DNA of 64,000 nt from Fimbriimonas ginsengisoli Gsoil 348 (GCF_000724625.1 NZ_CP007139.1:2542001-2606000); one strand, 5' to 3'. Positions 1 through 9,063 are shown, counted from the first letter of the stretch. Notes: generated by a model not told the origin, from the sequence alone. Numbers and translations are program-made.

Positions 1-467
1 TCGGGCTTCAACCCGATGCCGCCCTTGAGCACCTCGATCTTGCTGCCCGGATCGGATTTATAGAGCCAGGCAAAGACGAGGCCCGCCGCTAGCCAAAGCC
101 CGGCCGACTGAAGGCGGACCATTCGCTCCTTGGAATCCATCGCCATTCCGGCCTGGAGGGACCGCCAGATCACGAAGACGAGGGCGATAATGCCCAACCA
201 GGCCGTCCAAGGCATCACGAACCAGACCAGCGGGAATCGCCATACTCCCGGCGCGCTCGCCGAGGTCGCCGCGGCGTCGGGCTGCATCTTCATCAGGCTC
301 GCCACAACGAAACAGACCCCCGCGGCGACGGCCGTCCCGGCCAGCCCAGAACTGACTCGCCTCTTATCGCCGAACATCTGTGCGATCAGTACGATCGCCC
401 GAAAGAAGAGGAACCATCCCGCCCAACTCGCAAGCGTCCCTACTGCGTAAACCAGGTTCGCGCTCAC
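1..467 (-). CDS. Membrane protein, probable second sugar ABC permease (partial, runs off window)
   Basis: An open frame of 155 codons begins at a GTG whose last two bases overlap the TGA stop of the upstream fused transporter gene (GTGA overlap), and it continues past the left edge. The translation starts MSANLVYAVGTLASW and shows about four hydrophobic segments (near residues 5-28, 43-60, 79-100 and 118-132) separated by short polar loops. No permease signature is reached inside the window. From its position directly after a MalF-type gene, the likely product is the partner MalG-type permease of the same importer, with extra N-terminal membrane segments; this is inference. The GTG start and the truncation make it easy to miss. 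Confidence 0.6.
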   Translation of the reverse strand, partial: MSANLVYAVGTLASWAGWFLFFRAIVLIAQMFGDKRRVSSGLAGTAVAAGVCFVVASLMKMQPDAAATSASAPGVWRFPLVWFVMPWTAWLGIIALVFVIWRSLQAGMAMDSKERMVRLQSAGLWLAAGLVFAWLYKSDPGSKIEVLKGGIGLKP

Positions 468-2938
468 TTCTCCGCCTCGTAGTGGACCCACTTCGGAGCG
501 AGCCGGAACTGGGTGAAGGTCAGGGCGACGATGATCGCGAATATAAGCCAGGCGATGGCGGAGGCGTATCCCATCTTAAAGAACGTAAACCCGTTTTGGA
601 ACAAGACGTAGACCGGCGTCAGCATGGAGTTATCCGGGCCGATCGGACCGTCGGATGAGGGCTTCATCGCGTAGGATCGGTCGAACTCCTGCATCGCCCC
701 AATGAACCCCATAACCGTGTTGAAAAAGATAATCGGACTGAGCTGGGGGAACGTGATCTTCCAGAACTGCTGCTTCGGCGTCGCCCCGTCGATCCCCGAT
801 GCTTCATACAGCGTCGGCGAAACCCCTTTTAGGCCCGCGAGCCAAAGGAGCATCCCGCTCCCGGCTCCCCAGATCCCTTGCACGATCAGGGCGTTCTTGG
901 ACCAGTCCGCCGATTGAAGCCACGCCGGCGGCGCAACTCCCAGCCACGGCGTCAGAGTGTGCGTCCAGTACGAGTTGATCAACCCCTTGTTGGCATCCGG
1001 CGTCAGCACCCAGGTCCAGAGCACCGCGCTCGCGATCGTCGGCACGATCGCGGGAATGTAGAACAGGGTTCGGTAGAACCTCATCCCCTTGGCTGCCGTG
1101 TTCAGAAGCAACGCCACGGAGAGGCCGGTAAATAGCCCGAGCGGAACTCCGATCCCTCCAAGGTAGACCGCGTTCCCAAACGCCTTGAAGATCCGGTCAC
1201 GATCCGCGCCGAATAGGTCGGCGAAGTTCTTAAATCCCACCCATCGAGCCTCGTTGAGAACGTCGTACTGAGTGAAACTAAAGAAGAGCGACGCGAGCAT
1301 CGGTCCAAGCGTCAACGCCAAGAAGCCGATGACCCATGGCGAGATAAACAGGTAGGCCCACTTCGCCTCGTTCCGCTCGAGCCTTCCCAGCCGCAGCCGG
1401 GTGAACCATATGATCAGCGCGCAGATGGCGGCGAGGGTGAGGGCGGAGAAGACCTTCGGAAGGATGCCGAGGTCGACGATCGGATGCTGCGCCCGGTCGT
1501 AGAACGCGTCGAGGTCGCGCTGCACCGTAGCCTGACCCGAGAGAAGAGAGTCTTTCGGGGAAGCCTTATGGAGACACGCGGTCTCCAGTGCCGTGGTGTG
1601 CTCATTCCAGAGCATCTGGCCCACAAAGGTCGCCGGCCGGATTCGTCCCACCGGCATCATGTCGATGTGCATCTTCAGCGCGTCGGCGAATTTCTTGTCG
1701 GCCGGACGGAACTGCTGGAAAATGACCGCGTTCGCCTCGCTGCTGGCCGAAACCCCCGGGACGTAGAATCGGCCGCGGTGCTTTTCCCACGCTTGCTGAG
1801 CCTTGGCCTGAAGAACCCGCCCTTCCGTGCTCGTGGCAAATTTGATGTACTCCCACGCGTCCTTCGGATTCTTGGCTCCTTTGGGGATGCAAAGCGAGTA
1901 ACCGCCGATCCAGGTGATGAACTGGTCCTTCTCGTTGGCGAACCGTCCCTTATGGTTGTAACGATCCTCCGGTACGGGTGGGGGCGCGGTGGCGAAATCG
2001 AGATCCAATCCGTACCGGCCCAGGGGATCGGCGAGGATCCAGTTGCCGTCGATCTTCATCGCGACCTTGCCCAGGAGGAACGAGTCGTTCTCCTTCTGAA
2101 GAAAGCCGGACTCGAACGCTTTCGAGACCTCGTAGCCGCTCCGTGAGTCCTGCGGGTCCTTCTTGAGCGCGTCGTAGCCGTCCACCATGAACTGCAGCGC
2201 TTCTTCCGCGGGCGGGGTATCCAGGGTGCACTTGCGCCCATCTGCGGACATGAAACTGGCGTTGTTTTCGAAGGCGTAGATGTAGAGCCAGGCGTTGCCG
2301 TAGTTCGGCGCGAAACCGACCCGCTTCAGCGTCCCGTCGGAGTTCCACTCCGTCAGAGCGCGGCTGTATTTGATCAGCTCCGGCCAGGTTCGCGGCGCCC
2401 GGTCCGGGTCGCAGCCGGCCGCTCGCAGCTTGTCCGCGCTTTCCCTGAAAATCTTCTTGTTGTAGTAGAGCAACCGGTCGTCGGCGCCGGTGGGGATGCC
2501 GTAAATTTTCCCCTCGTACTGCGCCTCGCTCCAAGCCGCCGGGTAGTACTGCTCTTTCTTCGGGCTGAGCGGCTCGTTCTTGTCCCGCTCGATCAGGTCG
2601 TCGAGCGAGCGGAAAGCGCCTCGGCTCGCCCAGTCGCTCAGGGTGAAGCGGTCTTGGTTGATGATGTCGGGGGCGACATTCCCCACGATGCTCGTCATCA
2701 GCTTCTGGGGGTCCATGTTGCCGGCCCCCATACTCAAAAGTCGGACTTTGATGTCGGGATGCCGCCGCTCGAACTCGTGGATGACCGCGTCCTGCCCCTT
2801 GCCGTTGGCATCCATCGCAATGCCCCAGACAATAATTTCCCGCTTCTTAGCCCCCTGGGCATGTGCCGAAGTGCCGGCCGCCATCACTGCGGCAATCGCG
2901 CACCCCAGCAAGGGGAGAAAGCTACGTACGCTTCTCAT
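464..2938 (-). CDS. Fused sugar-binding protein and MalF-type ABC permease
   Basis: The product is about 824 residues and combines two normally separate subunits of a carbohydrate (CUT1-type) ABC importer. Residues 1-25 form a signal peptide (MRSVRSFLPLLG, then a hydrophobic core ending SAHAQ). Residues about 28-470 resemble an extracellular family-1 solute-binding protein. One hydrophobic segment near 500-520 is followed by a six-helix MalF-like permease with an EAA-type loop near the C-terminus (EASGIDGATPKQQFWKITFP). An in-frame start at 3037 also exists, but its extra 33 residues are encoded partly by a tandem heptamer array, so the start at 2938 before the signal peptide is preferred. 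The next gene overlaps the stop. No ATPase gene is visible. The substrate is unknown. Confidence 0.85.
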   Translation of the reverse strand: MRSVRSFLPLLGCAIAAVMAAGTSAHAQGAKKREIIVWGIAMDANGKGQDAVIHEFERRHPDIKVRLLSMGAGNMDPQKLMTSIVGNVAPDIINQDRFTLSDWASRGAFRSLDDLIERDKNEPLSPKKEQYYPAAWSEAQYEGKIYGIPTGADDRLLYYNKKIFRESADKLRAAGCDPDRAPRTWPELIKYSRALTEWNSDGTLKRVGFAPNYGNAWLYIYAFENNASFMSADGRKCTLDTPPAEEALQFMVDGYDALKKDPQDSRSGYEVSKAFESGFLQKENDSFLLGKVAMKIDGNWILADPLGRYGLDLDFATAPPPVPEDRYNHKGRFANEKDQFITWIGGYSLCIPKGAKNPKDAWEYIKFATSTEGRVLQAKAQQAWEKHRGRFYVPGVSASSEANAVIFQQFRPADKKFADALKMHIDMMPVGRIRPATFVGQMLWNEHTTALETACLHKASPKDSLLSGQATVQRDLDAFYDRAQHPIVDLGILPKVFSALTLAAICALIIWFTRLRLGRLERNEAKWAYLFISPWVIGFLALTLGPMLASLFFSFTQYDVLNEARWVGFKNFADLFGADRDRIFKAFGNAVYLGGIGVPLGLFTGLSVALLLNTAAKGMRFYRTLFYIPAIVPTIASAVLWTWVLTPDANKGLINSYWTHTLTPWLGVAPPAWLQSADWSKNALIVQGIWGAGSGMLLWLAGLKGVSPTLYEASGIDGATPKQQFWKITFPQLSPIIFFNTVMGFIGAMQEFDRSYAMKPSSDGPIGPDNSMLTPVYVLFQNGFTFFKMGYASAIAWLIFAIIVALTFTQFRLAPKWVHYEAEK

Positions 2939-2970
2939 CGAATGAGAGTCACTGTACACCACGGGGAAGG

Positions 2971-3098
2971 TGAGGCGTGAGGCGTGAGGCGTGAGGCGTG
3001 AGCTAGCTTTGCCCATTACCCTTTCCTTACGCCTCACGCTTCACGCTTCACGCCCAACGCCCAACGCCCAACGCCCAACGCTCAACGCTCAACGCCAG
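2971..3098. repeat. Two heptanucleotide tandem arrays
   Basis: Four copies of TGAGGCG lie at 2971-2998, with a partial fifth. At 3029-3098 ten consecutive 7-base units of the form ACGC plus three pyrimidine-rich bases follow (ACGCCTC, ACGCTTC twice, ACGCCCA four times, ACGCTCA twice, ACGCCAG). They fill most of the space between the transporter start and the next gene. Similar 7-base arrays occur elsewhere in the window. Confidence 0.9.
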
Positions 3099-3113
3099 GT
3101 ATCCTAGTGGGCG

Positions 3114-3386
3114 GTGACTCAGAAGAAAACCCTTCCCAAACCAGTTTGGTATAAGAACACTTACTTCTGGATCGCCGGAATCCTTTTTATCATCAGCCTG
3201 ATCGGCCTCCCGTTCCTGGGCGGCGACCATGCCATCCGGGACCCGGGCCAGAAGAAGGAAAGCAACCTTTTCCTCCTCTACCTCTTGGCGGCGGCGATTA
3301 TGCTGATCAACGGCTACGTCAGCCACAAGCAGACGGTCCAGCAATATGAAGAGGAACATCCTACCGAGACTCCCACGGAACCCTAA
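3114..3386 (+). CDS. Small two-helix membrane protein, function unknown
   Basis: This 90-residue protein starts at GTG directly after the heptamer array. Two hydrophobic segments are clear: about residues 17-36 (YFWIAGILFIISLIGLPFLG) and 53-68 (FLLYLLAAAIMLINGY). The ends are polar and the tail is rich in Glu, Thr and Pro. I do not recognise the family. The stop is two bases before the start of the next small gene, so the two are probably cotranscribed. It may be an inner-membrane partner of the zinc-ribbon protein downstream, which is inference from spacing only. Confidence 0.7.
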   Translation: MTQKKTLPKPVWYKNTYFWIAGILFIISLIGLPFLGGDHAIRDPGQKKESNLFLLYLLAAAIMLINGYVSHKQTVQQYEEEHPTETPTEP

Positions 3387-3388
3387 GC

Positions 3389-3595
3389 ATGATTCACTGC
3401 AGCAGTTGCGGAAAACAGATTGAGAAAGTACCGGACTGGCTCCGGGGCACGAAGGTCGACTTCGTGTGCAACAACTGCCCGAACCGGCAGACCAAAAACA
3501 TCGCCTTCGTCTCCCTCGACGTCGAACCGAAGGTGAAGTCCGTCGACGACGACGAAGACATCGAGATCGAAGAGATCCCCGACGAAGAAGAATAG
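3389..3595 (+). CDS. Small zinc-ribbon protein with acidic tail
   Basis: The 68-residue product begins MIHCSSCGKQIEKVPDWL and has a CxxC pair near residues 4-7 and a second Cys pair (CNNC) near 27-30, the spacing of a zinc ribbon. The last 20 residues are almost all Asp and Glu. Such proteins often bind nucleic acid or other proteins, but no specific function can be assigned. It lies two bases after the small membrane protein and is followed at once by a terminator hairpin, so the pair forms a two-gene unit. Confidence 0.75.
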   Translation: MIHCSSCGKQIEKVPDWLRGTKVDFVCNNCPNRQTKNIAFVSLDVEPKVKSVDDDEDIEIEEIPDEEE

Positions 3596-3605
3596 CCTTT
3601 GGAGT

Positions 3606-3627
3606 GCGCGAAGCCCTTCGCGCTTTT
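3606..3627 (+). terminator. Rho-independent terminator of the two small genes
   Basis: A perfect 7-base stem, GCGCGAA with TTCGCGC, closes a 4-base loop and is followed by TTTTCTT. It starts 10 bases after the stop of the zinc-ribbon gene. Confidence 0.75.
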
Positions 3628-3681
3628 CTTCCGCGCGGAGCGCCTCGCAACATCCGGCGTGCTATCTCCCGCTATCTCTGA

Positions 3682-3708
3682 TGGGACTCATAGGACCCAT
3701 GAGTCCCA
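3682..3708. repeat. Palindrome built on TGGGACTCAT
   Basis: TGGGACTCAT and ATGAGTCCCA form a 10-base perfect inverted repeat around a 7-base loop. Related GGGAC/GTCCC stretches lie at 29597-29650 and 32353-32360, where the IS1595-type element has inserted. It sits between convergent genes and may act as an extragenic palindrome. Confidence 0.6.
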
Positions 3709-3770
3709 GGAGACCAATACGTCTCATCTGTGTTAATGCCCTCGGCTGACAACACCCCAAGACCCTGCCT

Positions 3771-4574
3771 TCACTGCCCCTGATTCAACTGCTGTTGCAC
3801 GTCGTCCGGGATGGCCGGCGGGGTGACGACGGAGATCGTTTTGGGATAGTGCCCGAGGTCTAGCTCCTCCAGCGCGGTGTCGATCGACTGAAGCTGCATC
3901 CGCGCCTCCGCGAGTGCTTCCAAGAACTCTTGCGAAGCCATCTCCGGGCTACGACCGACCAGCCGGTAGCCGATTATTTTCATCCGCAAGGTGTCGAGCG
4001 TGGTCATGAAGACCGCGCTCTGCGCCTCCGTCCGCTGCACCCCCGCCATGACCCCCGCGAAGTGGGTCCGGTACTCGGCGATGTTCTTATCCGCCAGGCG
4101 GTAAAGCTCCCGAGACTGCGGGTCGTTCGAGCCCGCCGACCAAGCCGGCGGCTGGTTCAGCATCCCGCGCTCGGTCGACATCACTTCGTGGGACACCATA
4201 TCCGCCCGCCGAAGCGCCCGGTAAAGGGTCTGCGCGACCGACCGCATCGTCTGCGGCATCTCGCGTAAGTCGGCGATCTGGTCGCGGCGCATCTTCTTCA
4301 GCACCTCCTCCAGCCGCATCAGCCGGTCGTGGCATCCCTGCCAGAGCGCCGCCATCCGGCGGTCGTGAAACCGTTTTGTCTGCGCGGCGTTCCAGGAAAC
4401 GATTCCCAGCGACAACAGGATCACAAACAGGCTGGCGAAAGCGAATACCGGCCCGCGGCTAGAGTGGGAGATCATCCAAACCGCCACCATAGAAGCGATC
4501 GTGAAGATCAGGCGCATCGGATCTACCAGCTCTCGAAAGAACAACTGCAGATCGCGGCGGCGAATGTCGTCCAT
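3771..4574 (-). CDS. Membrane-anchored coiled-coil protein, function unknown
   Basis: The 267-residue product has a short charged N-terminus (MDDIRRRDLQLFFREL), two adjacent hydrophobic segments at about 20-37 and 44-60, and then a long helical, charged cytoplasmic domain (heptad-like stretch near 80-115, further helices to 240). I recognise no catalytic motif. It begins 11 bases after the stop of gatA on the same strand and is probably the last gene of a gatC-gatA unit. The function is unknown; the topology suits a membrane-tethered scaffold or sensor. Confidence 0.75.
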   Translation of the reverse strand: MDDIRRRDLQLFFRELVDPMRLIFTIASMVAVWMISHSSRGPVFAFASLFVILLSLGIVSWNAAQTKRFHDRRMAALWQGCHDRLMRLEEVLKKMRRDQIADLREMPQTMRSVAQTLYRALRRADMVSHEVMSTERGMLNQPPAWSAGSNDPQSRELYRLADKNIAEYRTHFAGVMAGVQRTEAQSAVFMTTLDTLRMKIIGYRLVGRSPEMASQEFLEALAEARMQLQSIDTALEELDLGHYPKTISVVTPPAIPDDVQQQLNQGQ

Positions 4575-4585
4575 CTCCGCTTTCC

Positions 4586-6040
4586 TTACGGTATCGGTGG
4601 CCGCCGCGTGGCGTTCGGCAAGATCGATTCGACGCTAAAGGCGATCTGGAGCAACCGCTCGTCCTGCATTACCGGCGCCATCAGTTGTAGACCGACCGGC
4701 AATCCCTCGGCAAATCCGCAGTTCAGCGAGATCCCCGGCATCCCCCCAAGATTCGCGGGAATCGTGCAGAAGTCGAGCAGCTTGAGCGCCATCGGGTCGT
4801 TTTTCAGCTCACCCAACCGAAATGCCGGAATCGGACTCGTGGGCGACAGCACCACGTCGAAATCCCGGAAGGTTCGTTCGAACTCCTGCTGCATCAGCGT
4901 CCGAACCTGTTGCGCCCGCAGGTAGTAAGCGTCGTAGTAGCCCGCGCTGAGCGCGTAGGTGCCTACCATGATGCGGCTCTTGACCTCATGACCGAATCCC
5001 TCGGCCCGCGTCCGCTCCACCACGCCGATGTGCCCGGTCCCCTCGGCCCGAAAGCCGTACCGGATCCCATCGAACCGCGCCAGATTGCTGCTCGCCTCTG
5101 CCGGCGCGATGATGTAGTAGGTGGTGACTCCCAGGGAGATCGTCGGGATCGACACCTCCTCGACGATTGCCCCCTCCTGTCGCATCGCTTCCGCCGCGGC
5201 ATGAACCGCCGCCGCGACCTCCGAGTGGGTCGCCTCTCCGAACATTTCCTTCGGCAACGCCACGCGCAGCCCCTTCAGAGACCCGTTCTTAATCCCTTCG
5301 CTGGAAATCGGCGCCATTTCCAGCGACGTGCCGTCCATCGGATCGTGGCCCGTTATGGCCGAAGCGATCAGCGCGCAATCTTCCACGTTTCGCGCGAACG
5401 GCCCGATCTGGTCGAGACTCGAGCCGAAAGCGATTAACCCGTACCGGGAGCACCGTCCGTACGTCGGCTTGAACCCGACGACTCCGCACAACGCCGCCGG
5501 CTGCCGAATCGACCCGCCGGTATCCGAGCCGAGAGACAAAGGCGCGAGTTCCGCCGCGACCGCCGCCGCCGACCCGCCTGAGCTTCCACCCGGCGAACGC
5601 TCGGTATCCCAAGGGTTGCGCGTAAGCTGGAACGCCGAGTTCTCCGTCGATGTCCCCATCGCGAATTCGTCGAGATTCGTCTTGCCGAGGATCGGCATCC
5701 CCATCTCGCGGAGCCGGCTCACGACCGTTGCGTCGAACGGCGGCACGTACCCTTTCAAAATCTTCGACGCGCACGTCGTTTCCAGCCCGGTGGTGGACAT
5801 ATTGTCCTTGAGCGCGATCGGCACCCCCGTCAAAGCGCCTCCCTCACCCCGGTCGACCAAAGTCTGTGCCCGCTCGGCGGATTCGAGCGCTCCCGCTCGG
5901 TCGACCTTCAAAAACGCGCCGTAGGCAGCGTCTTGGGACTCGATCCGATCGAGAAAGGCGGTCGCTACCTCGACGCACGATAGCTCGCGAGAGGCAATGC
6001 GGCGACCGAGTTCGGCGGCGGAAAGGTGGGTGATCGCCAC
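4586..6040 (-). CDS. gatA: Glutamyl-tRNA(Gln) amidotransferase subunit A
   Basis: GatA is the amidase that releases ammonia from glutamine, which the GatCAB complex uses to convert Glu-tRNA(Gln) to Gln-tRNA(Gln) (or Asp-tRNA(Asn) likewise). At 484 residues it has normal length. The amidase-signature triad is present: the Lys in ALKDNMSTTG, the cis-Ser in SPGGSSGGSAAA and the nucleophile Ser in LGSDTGGSIRQPA. The start at 6040 follows the gatC stop by four bases. gatB is not in the window, so the operon is split as in many bacteria. Confidence 0.97.
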   Translation of the reverse strand: MAITHLSAAELGRRIASRELSCVEVATAFLDRIESQDAAYGAFLKVDRAGALESAERAQTLVDRGEGGALTGVPIALKDNMSTTGLETTCASKILKGYVPPFDATVVSRLREMGMPILGKTNLDEFAMGTSTENSAFQLTRNPWDTERSPGGSSGGSAAAVAAELAPLSLGSDTGGSIRQPAALCGVVGFKPTYGRCSRYGLIAFGSSLDQIGPFARNVEDCALIASAITGHDPMDGTSLEMAPISSEGIKNGSLKGLRVALPKEMFGEATHSEVAAAVHAAAEAMRQEGAIVEEVSIPTISLGVTTYYIIAPAEASSNLARFDGIRYGFRAEGTGHIGVVERTRAEGFGHEVKSRIMVGTYALSAGYYDAYYLRAQQVRTLMQQEFERTFRDFDVVLSPTSPIPAFRLGELKNDPMALKLLDFCTIPANLGGMPGISLNCGFAEGLPVGLQLMAPVMQDERLLQIAFSVESILPNATRRPPIP

Positions 6041-6044
6041 CGGC

Positions 6045-6335
6045 TTAATCCTCGATAATTAGTGGGACGACGAAGAGACCGGCGCGCGAAACGGGCGCGT
6101 TCTTCAATGCTGACTCACGTGGCAGGCCGATCCGCGGCTCATCTTCCGACCAGACGTTCTGAATCACCACCGCATGAGATCGTGGCTCAATGCCGGTCGT
6201 GTCGATGTCCTGGATGTCGCCGAAATGCCCGAGCAGCGCATTGAGCTCACCTTGGAGGGAAAAGATCTCGGCGTCGTCGAGGTCCAGGCGGGCCAAGCGG
6301 GCGACGTGCCGGACCTCATCGATTGAGATCGACAT
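6045..6335 (-). CDS. gatC: Glutamyl-tRNA(Gln) amidotransferase subunit C
   Basis: The 96-residue product is the small GatC subunit that clamps GatA and GatB together. It shows the family hallmarks: an N-terminal helix ISIDEVRHVARLARLDLDD, the motif FSLQGELNALLGHFGDIQDIDT, and a C-terminal segment with LPRESALKNAP. It is the first gene of the leftward gatC-gatA unit and is divergent from the 675-residue gene at 6372; the 36-base gap must hold both promoters. Confidence 0.95.
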   Translation of the reverse strand: MSISIDEVRHVARLARLDLDDAEIFSLQGELNALLGHFGDIQDIDTTGIEPRSHAVVIQNVWSEDEPRIGLPRESALKNAPVSRAGLFVVPLIIED

Positions 6336-6371
6336 GAGCTTGAGTTTAGCACAGCGCCATAATCAGAGGGG

Positions 6372-8399
6372 ATGCATCGGCCAGGATACGGAGTTGTGAC
6401 GTCGGTCGTCGCAATTTTATGCCTCCTCGGATTCATCGCGACGTTCCTTCGCCCCCAAATCCCCCCACGCCCGGCGAATCGTATGGCGCGCGAAGTCGAC
6501 GCATTTTCTCGCCAAGCCTCTACCGAGCCGGTCGATTGGAAACCGCTGACCGCCGATTCGATGGCCGAGGCTCGCCGGGCCGGTCGACCGATCCTGCTCT
6601 TGATCGGCTCCCCCACTTCGTCCGTCGGAAAGACCCTCGATGCGATGACCTTTGCGTCCACCGAAGTCGCGATCTACCTCAGCCGGAACTTCACCTGCCT
6701 TCGCGTGGATGGCGCCGCGAGACCGGAGTGGATGAACGCCTTCCTCCCGTTTTCCCGGCTGCGGGTCCGATTCCAGCCGGATCTGCAGCTTTGGGCTCTC
6801 GATCAAACCGGAAGGCCCTATCAATTCTTCGCTCGCATTAACGGGAACGATTCGTTCGACTCAAACGCCGTACTCCCCGTCTTGATCGACCTCCGTCGCC
6901 GGTTCGACGAGCTCTCCACGAACGGCCCTACGGCCGTCGCCGCGGCACAGGAGGGAGAAGGCCATCTTCTCGCCTCTCTCACCGGAGGCGCCGCCGTGCC
7001 CTTCGCCCGTTACAGCGAATCTCTGCGAATCGGAGCGTCGACCGGATGGGAGGAGCGTGGGATGCTTCATCCCCAACCCTGGACCTGGCGCTACCTTCTC
7101 GCTACCGGCGACTTCGTCAGCGTACGCAGCGGCGAGGCGGTGGTCCTGCGCTCTCCGCTGGCCGATCTCCTCGACGGTGGCTTCTTTCACACGTTGCTGA
7201 CCGACGGCGGCCGCGTCGAATTCGAGAAACTTGCGACCGAGAACGCTCAGATTATGCAGGCGCTCACTGAGACGGCGGCCCTTACCGGCGATGCGATGGC
7301 CAGGCGGTTCGCCGAAGAGACGTGGGACTATCTCTCGACCTACGCTTGGACCGACAAGGGAATCTCCATCGGTCAGCCCGGCCAAGCGGCCGATACCCTG
7401 CGAAGCCCCCGATACAGCGTTTCCGCCCGCCGGGCAAGGGAAGCGCTCTCGCCCCCACTTCGCGAGTGGGCGGTCGCCAATCTGGGACTCGACGTGGCGC
7501 GCCACCCGCAAGCCGTCCCTTACCTGGAACGCGCGCACCGCTCCGACCGTCGGACCGATGCCGTTCTCAACCTTCTCCGCCCCACCTCTGGTCCCGACCC
7601 CGAGCGCCTCGACCCCGGCCTCGCCGATGCGAGCCTCGGCTGCGCGGCGCGAATGATCGCTACCGCCCGAATCTGGCGCGACCCGATCCGGCTCAAACAT
7701 GCCATCCGCTTGGTCGAATCGCTGGAGCCCCTGAGGACCGGCGTCGATGTTTCGAGAAGCCTCGCCGACTATCCCCAGCCCGGGTACTTGGGCGACTATC
7801 TCGCCTATGCCGACGTACGCCTGCAGGATTACTTGGCAACCGGTAACCCCGCTGCCTTCGAGGCTGGCCTCGGGGTATTGGAGCGGGCAAGAAAGCTCTT
7901 CCGCGGCCGCCGGCGGGGAGTCTTCATCCTTACGCCTCCAAGCGAAAGACCGATCGTTCCCGGAACCGCCTTCCCCGAGATCATGGATAACCTCCATGGC
8001 TCTTGCACCTCACGGGCGGCTCGCCTGATGCTCTCGTATGGGCGGCTGCTTGGGCCGACCCCGGAGGGGCTTGACCTTCAGCGGGAAGCTCACGAGACGG
8101 TGAACCTGTTCGCTTCGCTAGCTGCGTCCGCCGGGGTCGAAACTGCCGGATTCTTCGCCGCTGCCGCCGAGGCAACCGACGACGCTTGCCTCATTTGCGT
8201 CGGACCCAAGGCGCAGGAGCTTGCCGATGAGATCGCCGGCCGCCTCCCCACCCGCCTCGTTGCCCCCGCCTTCGGCCGCGTCCGCCCCGAGCTGCAGCAT
8301 AAGAAGCCCGGCGTCTACCTCATCCGAGGCTCGATCTCGGGCCCTATGAGTGCCGACGAAGCCTGGCGCCGCCTCCCCGCCACCCTTGACCTGGGTTAA
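6372..8399 (+). CDS. YyaL/SSP411-like protein with degenerate thioredoxin domain
   Basis: The 675-residue product begins with an uncleaved or signal-like hydrophobic segment (residues 5-22). Residues about 50-170 resemble the N-terminal thioredoxin-fold domain of the YyaL/SPATA20 family (pattern MTFASTEVAIYLSRNFTCLRVDG), but no CxxC pair is present. The rest is helical, with the look of the six-hairpin glycosidase-like part of that family (ETWDYLSTYAWTDKGI; RLVESLEPLRTG; DYLAYADVRLQDYLATG). Family function is poorly defined; a redox or sugar role cannot be claimed here. It is divergent from gatC and followed by tRNA-Ser. Confidence 0.7.
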   Translation: MHRPGYGVVTSVVAILCLLGFIATFLRPQIPPRPANRMAREVDAFSRQASTEPVDWKPLTADSMAEARRAGRPILLLIGSPTSSVGKTLDAMTFASTEVAIYLSRNFTCLRVDGAARPEWMNAFLPFSRLRVRFQPDLQLWALDQTGRPYQFFARINGNDSFDSNAVLPVLIDLRRRFDELSTNGPTAVAAAQEGEGHLLASLTGGAAVPFARYSESLRIGASTGWEERGMLHPQPWTWRYLLATGDFVSVRSGEAVVLRSPLADLLDGGFFHTLLTDGGRVEFEKLATENAQIMQALTETAALTGDAMARRFAEETWDYLSTYAWTDKGISIGQPGQAADTLRSPRYSVSARRAREALSPPLREWAVANLGLDVARHPQAVPYLERAHRSDRRTDAVLNLLRPTSGPDPERLDPGLADASLGCAARMIATARIWRDPIRLKHAIRLVESLEPLRTGVDVSRSLADYPQPGYLGDYLAYADVRLQDYLATGNPAAFEAGLGVLERARKLFRGRRRGVFILTPPSERPIVPGTAFPEIMDNLHGSCTSRAARLMLSYGRLLGPTPEGLDLQREAHETVNLFASLAASAGVETAGFFAAAAEATDDACLICVGPKAQELADEIAGRLPTRLVAPAFGRVRPELQHKKPGVYLIRGSISGPMSADEAWRRLPATLDLG

Positions 8400-8440
8400 G
8401 CCCGCGAAACCACGCCCCTATTTAAGGCATAATCTCCCCC

Positions 8441-8528
8441 GGAGAGGTCGCATAGTGGTCTAGTGCGCCGCACTCGAAATGCGGTAAGGGGCAACTCTTC
8501 GAGGGTTCGAATCCCTCCCTCTCCGCCA
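8441..8528 (+). tRNA. tRNA-Ser (CGA)
   Basis: The acceptor stem GGAGAGG pairs with CCTCTCC at 8518-8524. The anticodon arm is CCGCA-CTCGAAA-TGCGG, giving anticodon CGA, which reads UCG. There is a long variable arm as expected for tRNA-Ser and a T arm GAGGG-TTCGAAT-CCCTC. The discriminator is G and CCA is encoded (8526-8528). Confidence 0.96.
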
Positions 8529-8547
8529 CCTTCTCTAGACCCAAGCT

Positions 8548-8668
8548 CCTGGACCAATACCGTTTAGTTAAAGTGGCACGGGCGGCTCGCCCGTGGGTAT
8601 CTCGGGCGGCCCGCCCGAGTAGAAGCCTCCCGTTCATCCATATCTAAACAGTATTAGCCCCCTGGACC
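8548..8668. repeat. MITE-like element with REP palindromes
   Basis: The 15-base segments at 8556-8570 (AATACCGTTTAGTTA) and 8641-8655 (TATCTAAACAGTATT) are inverted repeats with two mismatches. The direct repeat CCTGGACC stands at 8548-8555 and 8661-8668. Inside, positions 8573-8617 hold two GC-rich palindromes and are identical over 45 bases to 12127-12171. The right inverted repeat is separated from its direct repeat by five bases, so a clean insertion is not proven. Confidence 0.55.
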
Positions 8669-9063
8669 GCCGGTCTCCAGGCTGGCCTCCGCAAAGCGAA
8701 GACTAGTCAAATGTCTACCCTTTTTGCGGTAGGATCAATCATTAGCGATTTCGCCCCGCCTGCATTTATCACCATCGCTGCCGAAACTAGAAAAATCCGG
8801 AACGAACCCAGGTTTGAACCTAAGCCGAACGAAAACGAACCCAGCCGTCCACGTTTCACCACTCCCGTTTCGCCCTTTCCGTTGTTACCGATCCCTCCAG
8901 ACGGCGCGTCTGGAGGGGGCGCGACGGCAATGAATGCTCTCCCGTAGGCAGTGGCTTTAGCCGCGGTTCAAGGTCTCGCCGGGGATAAATCCTCGGGCTA
9001 CGGGTCACTCTCGAAGCATTAATCGATAGCCATGATCCCCCGAGTTGGAACAGAGCCTCCTAA

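Noticed and set aside
8711-8947. 78-codon open frame in the gap after tRNA-Ser
   Set aside because: Pro-rich, no start signal, overlaps a palindrome, and no protein-like features.
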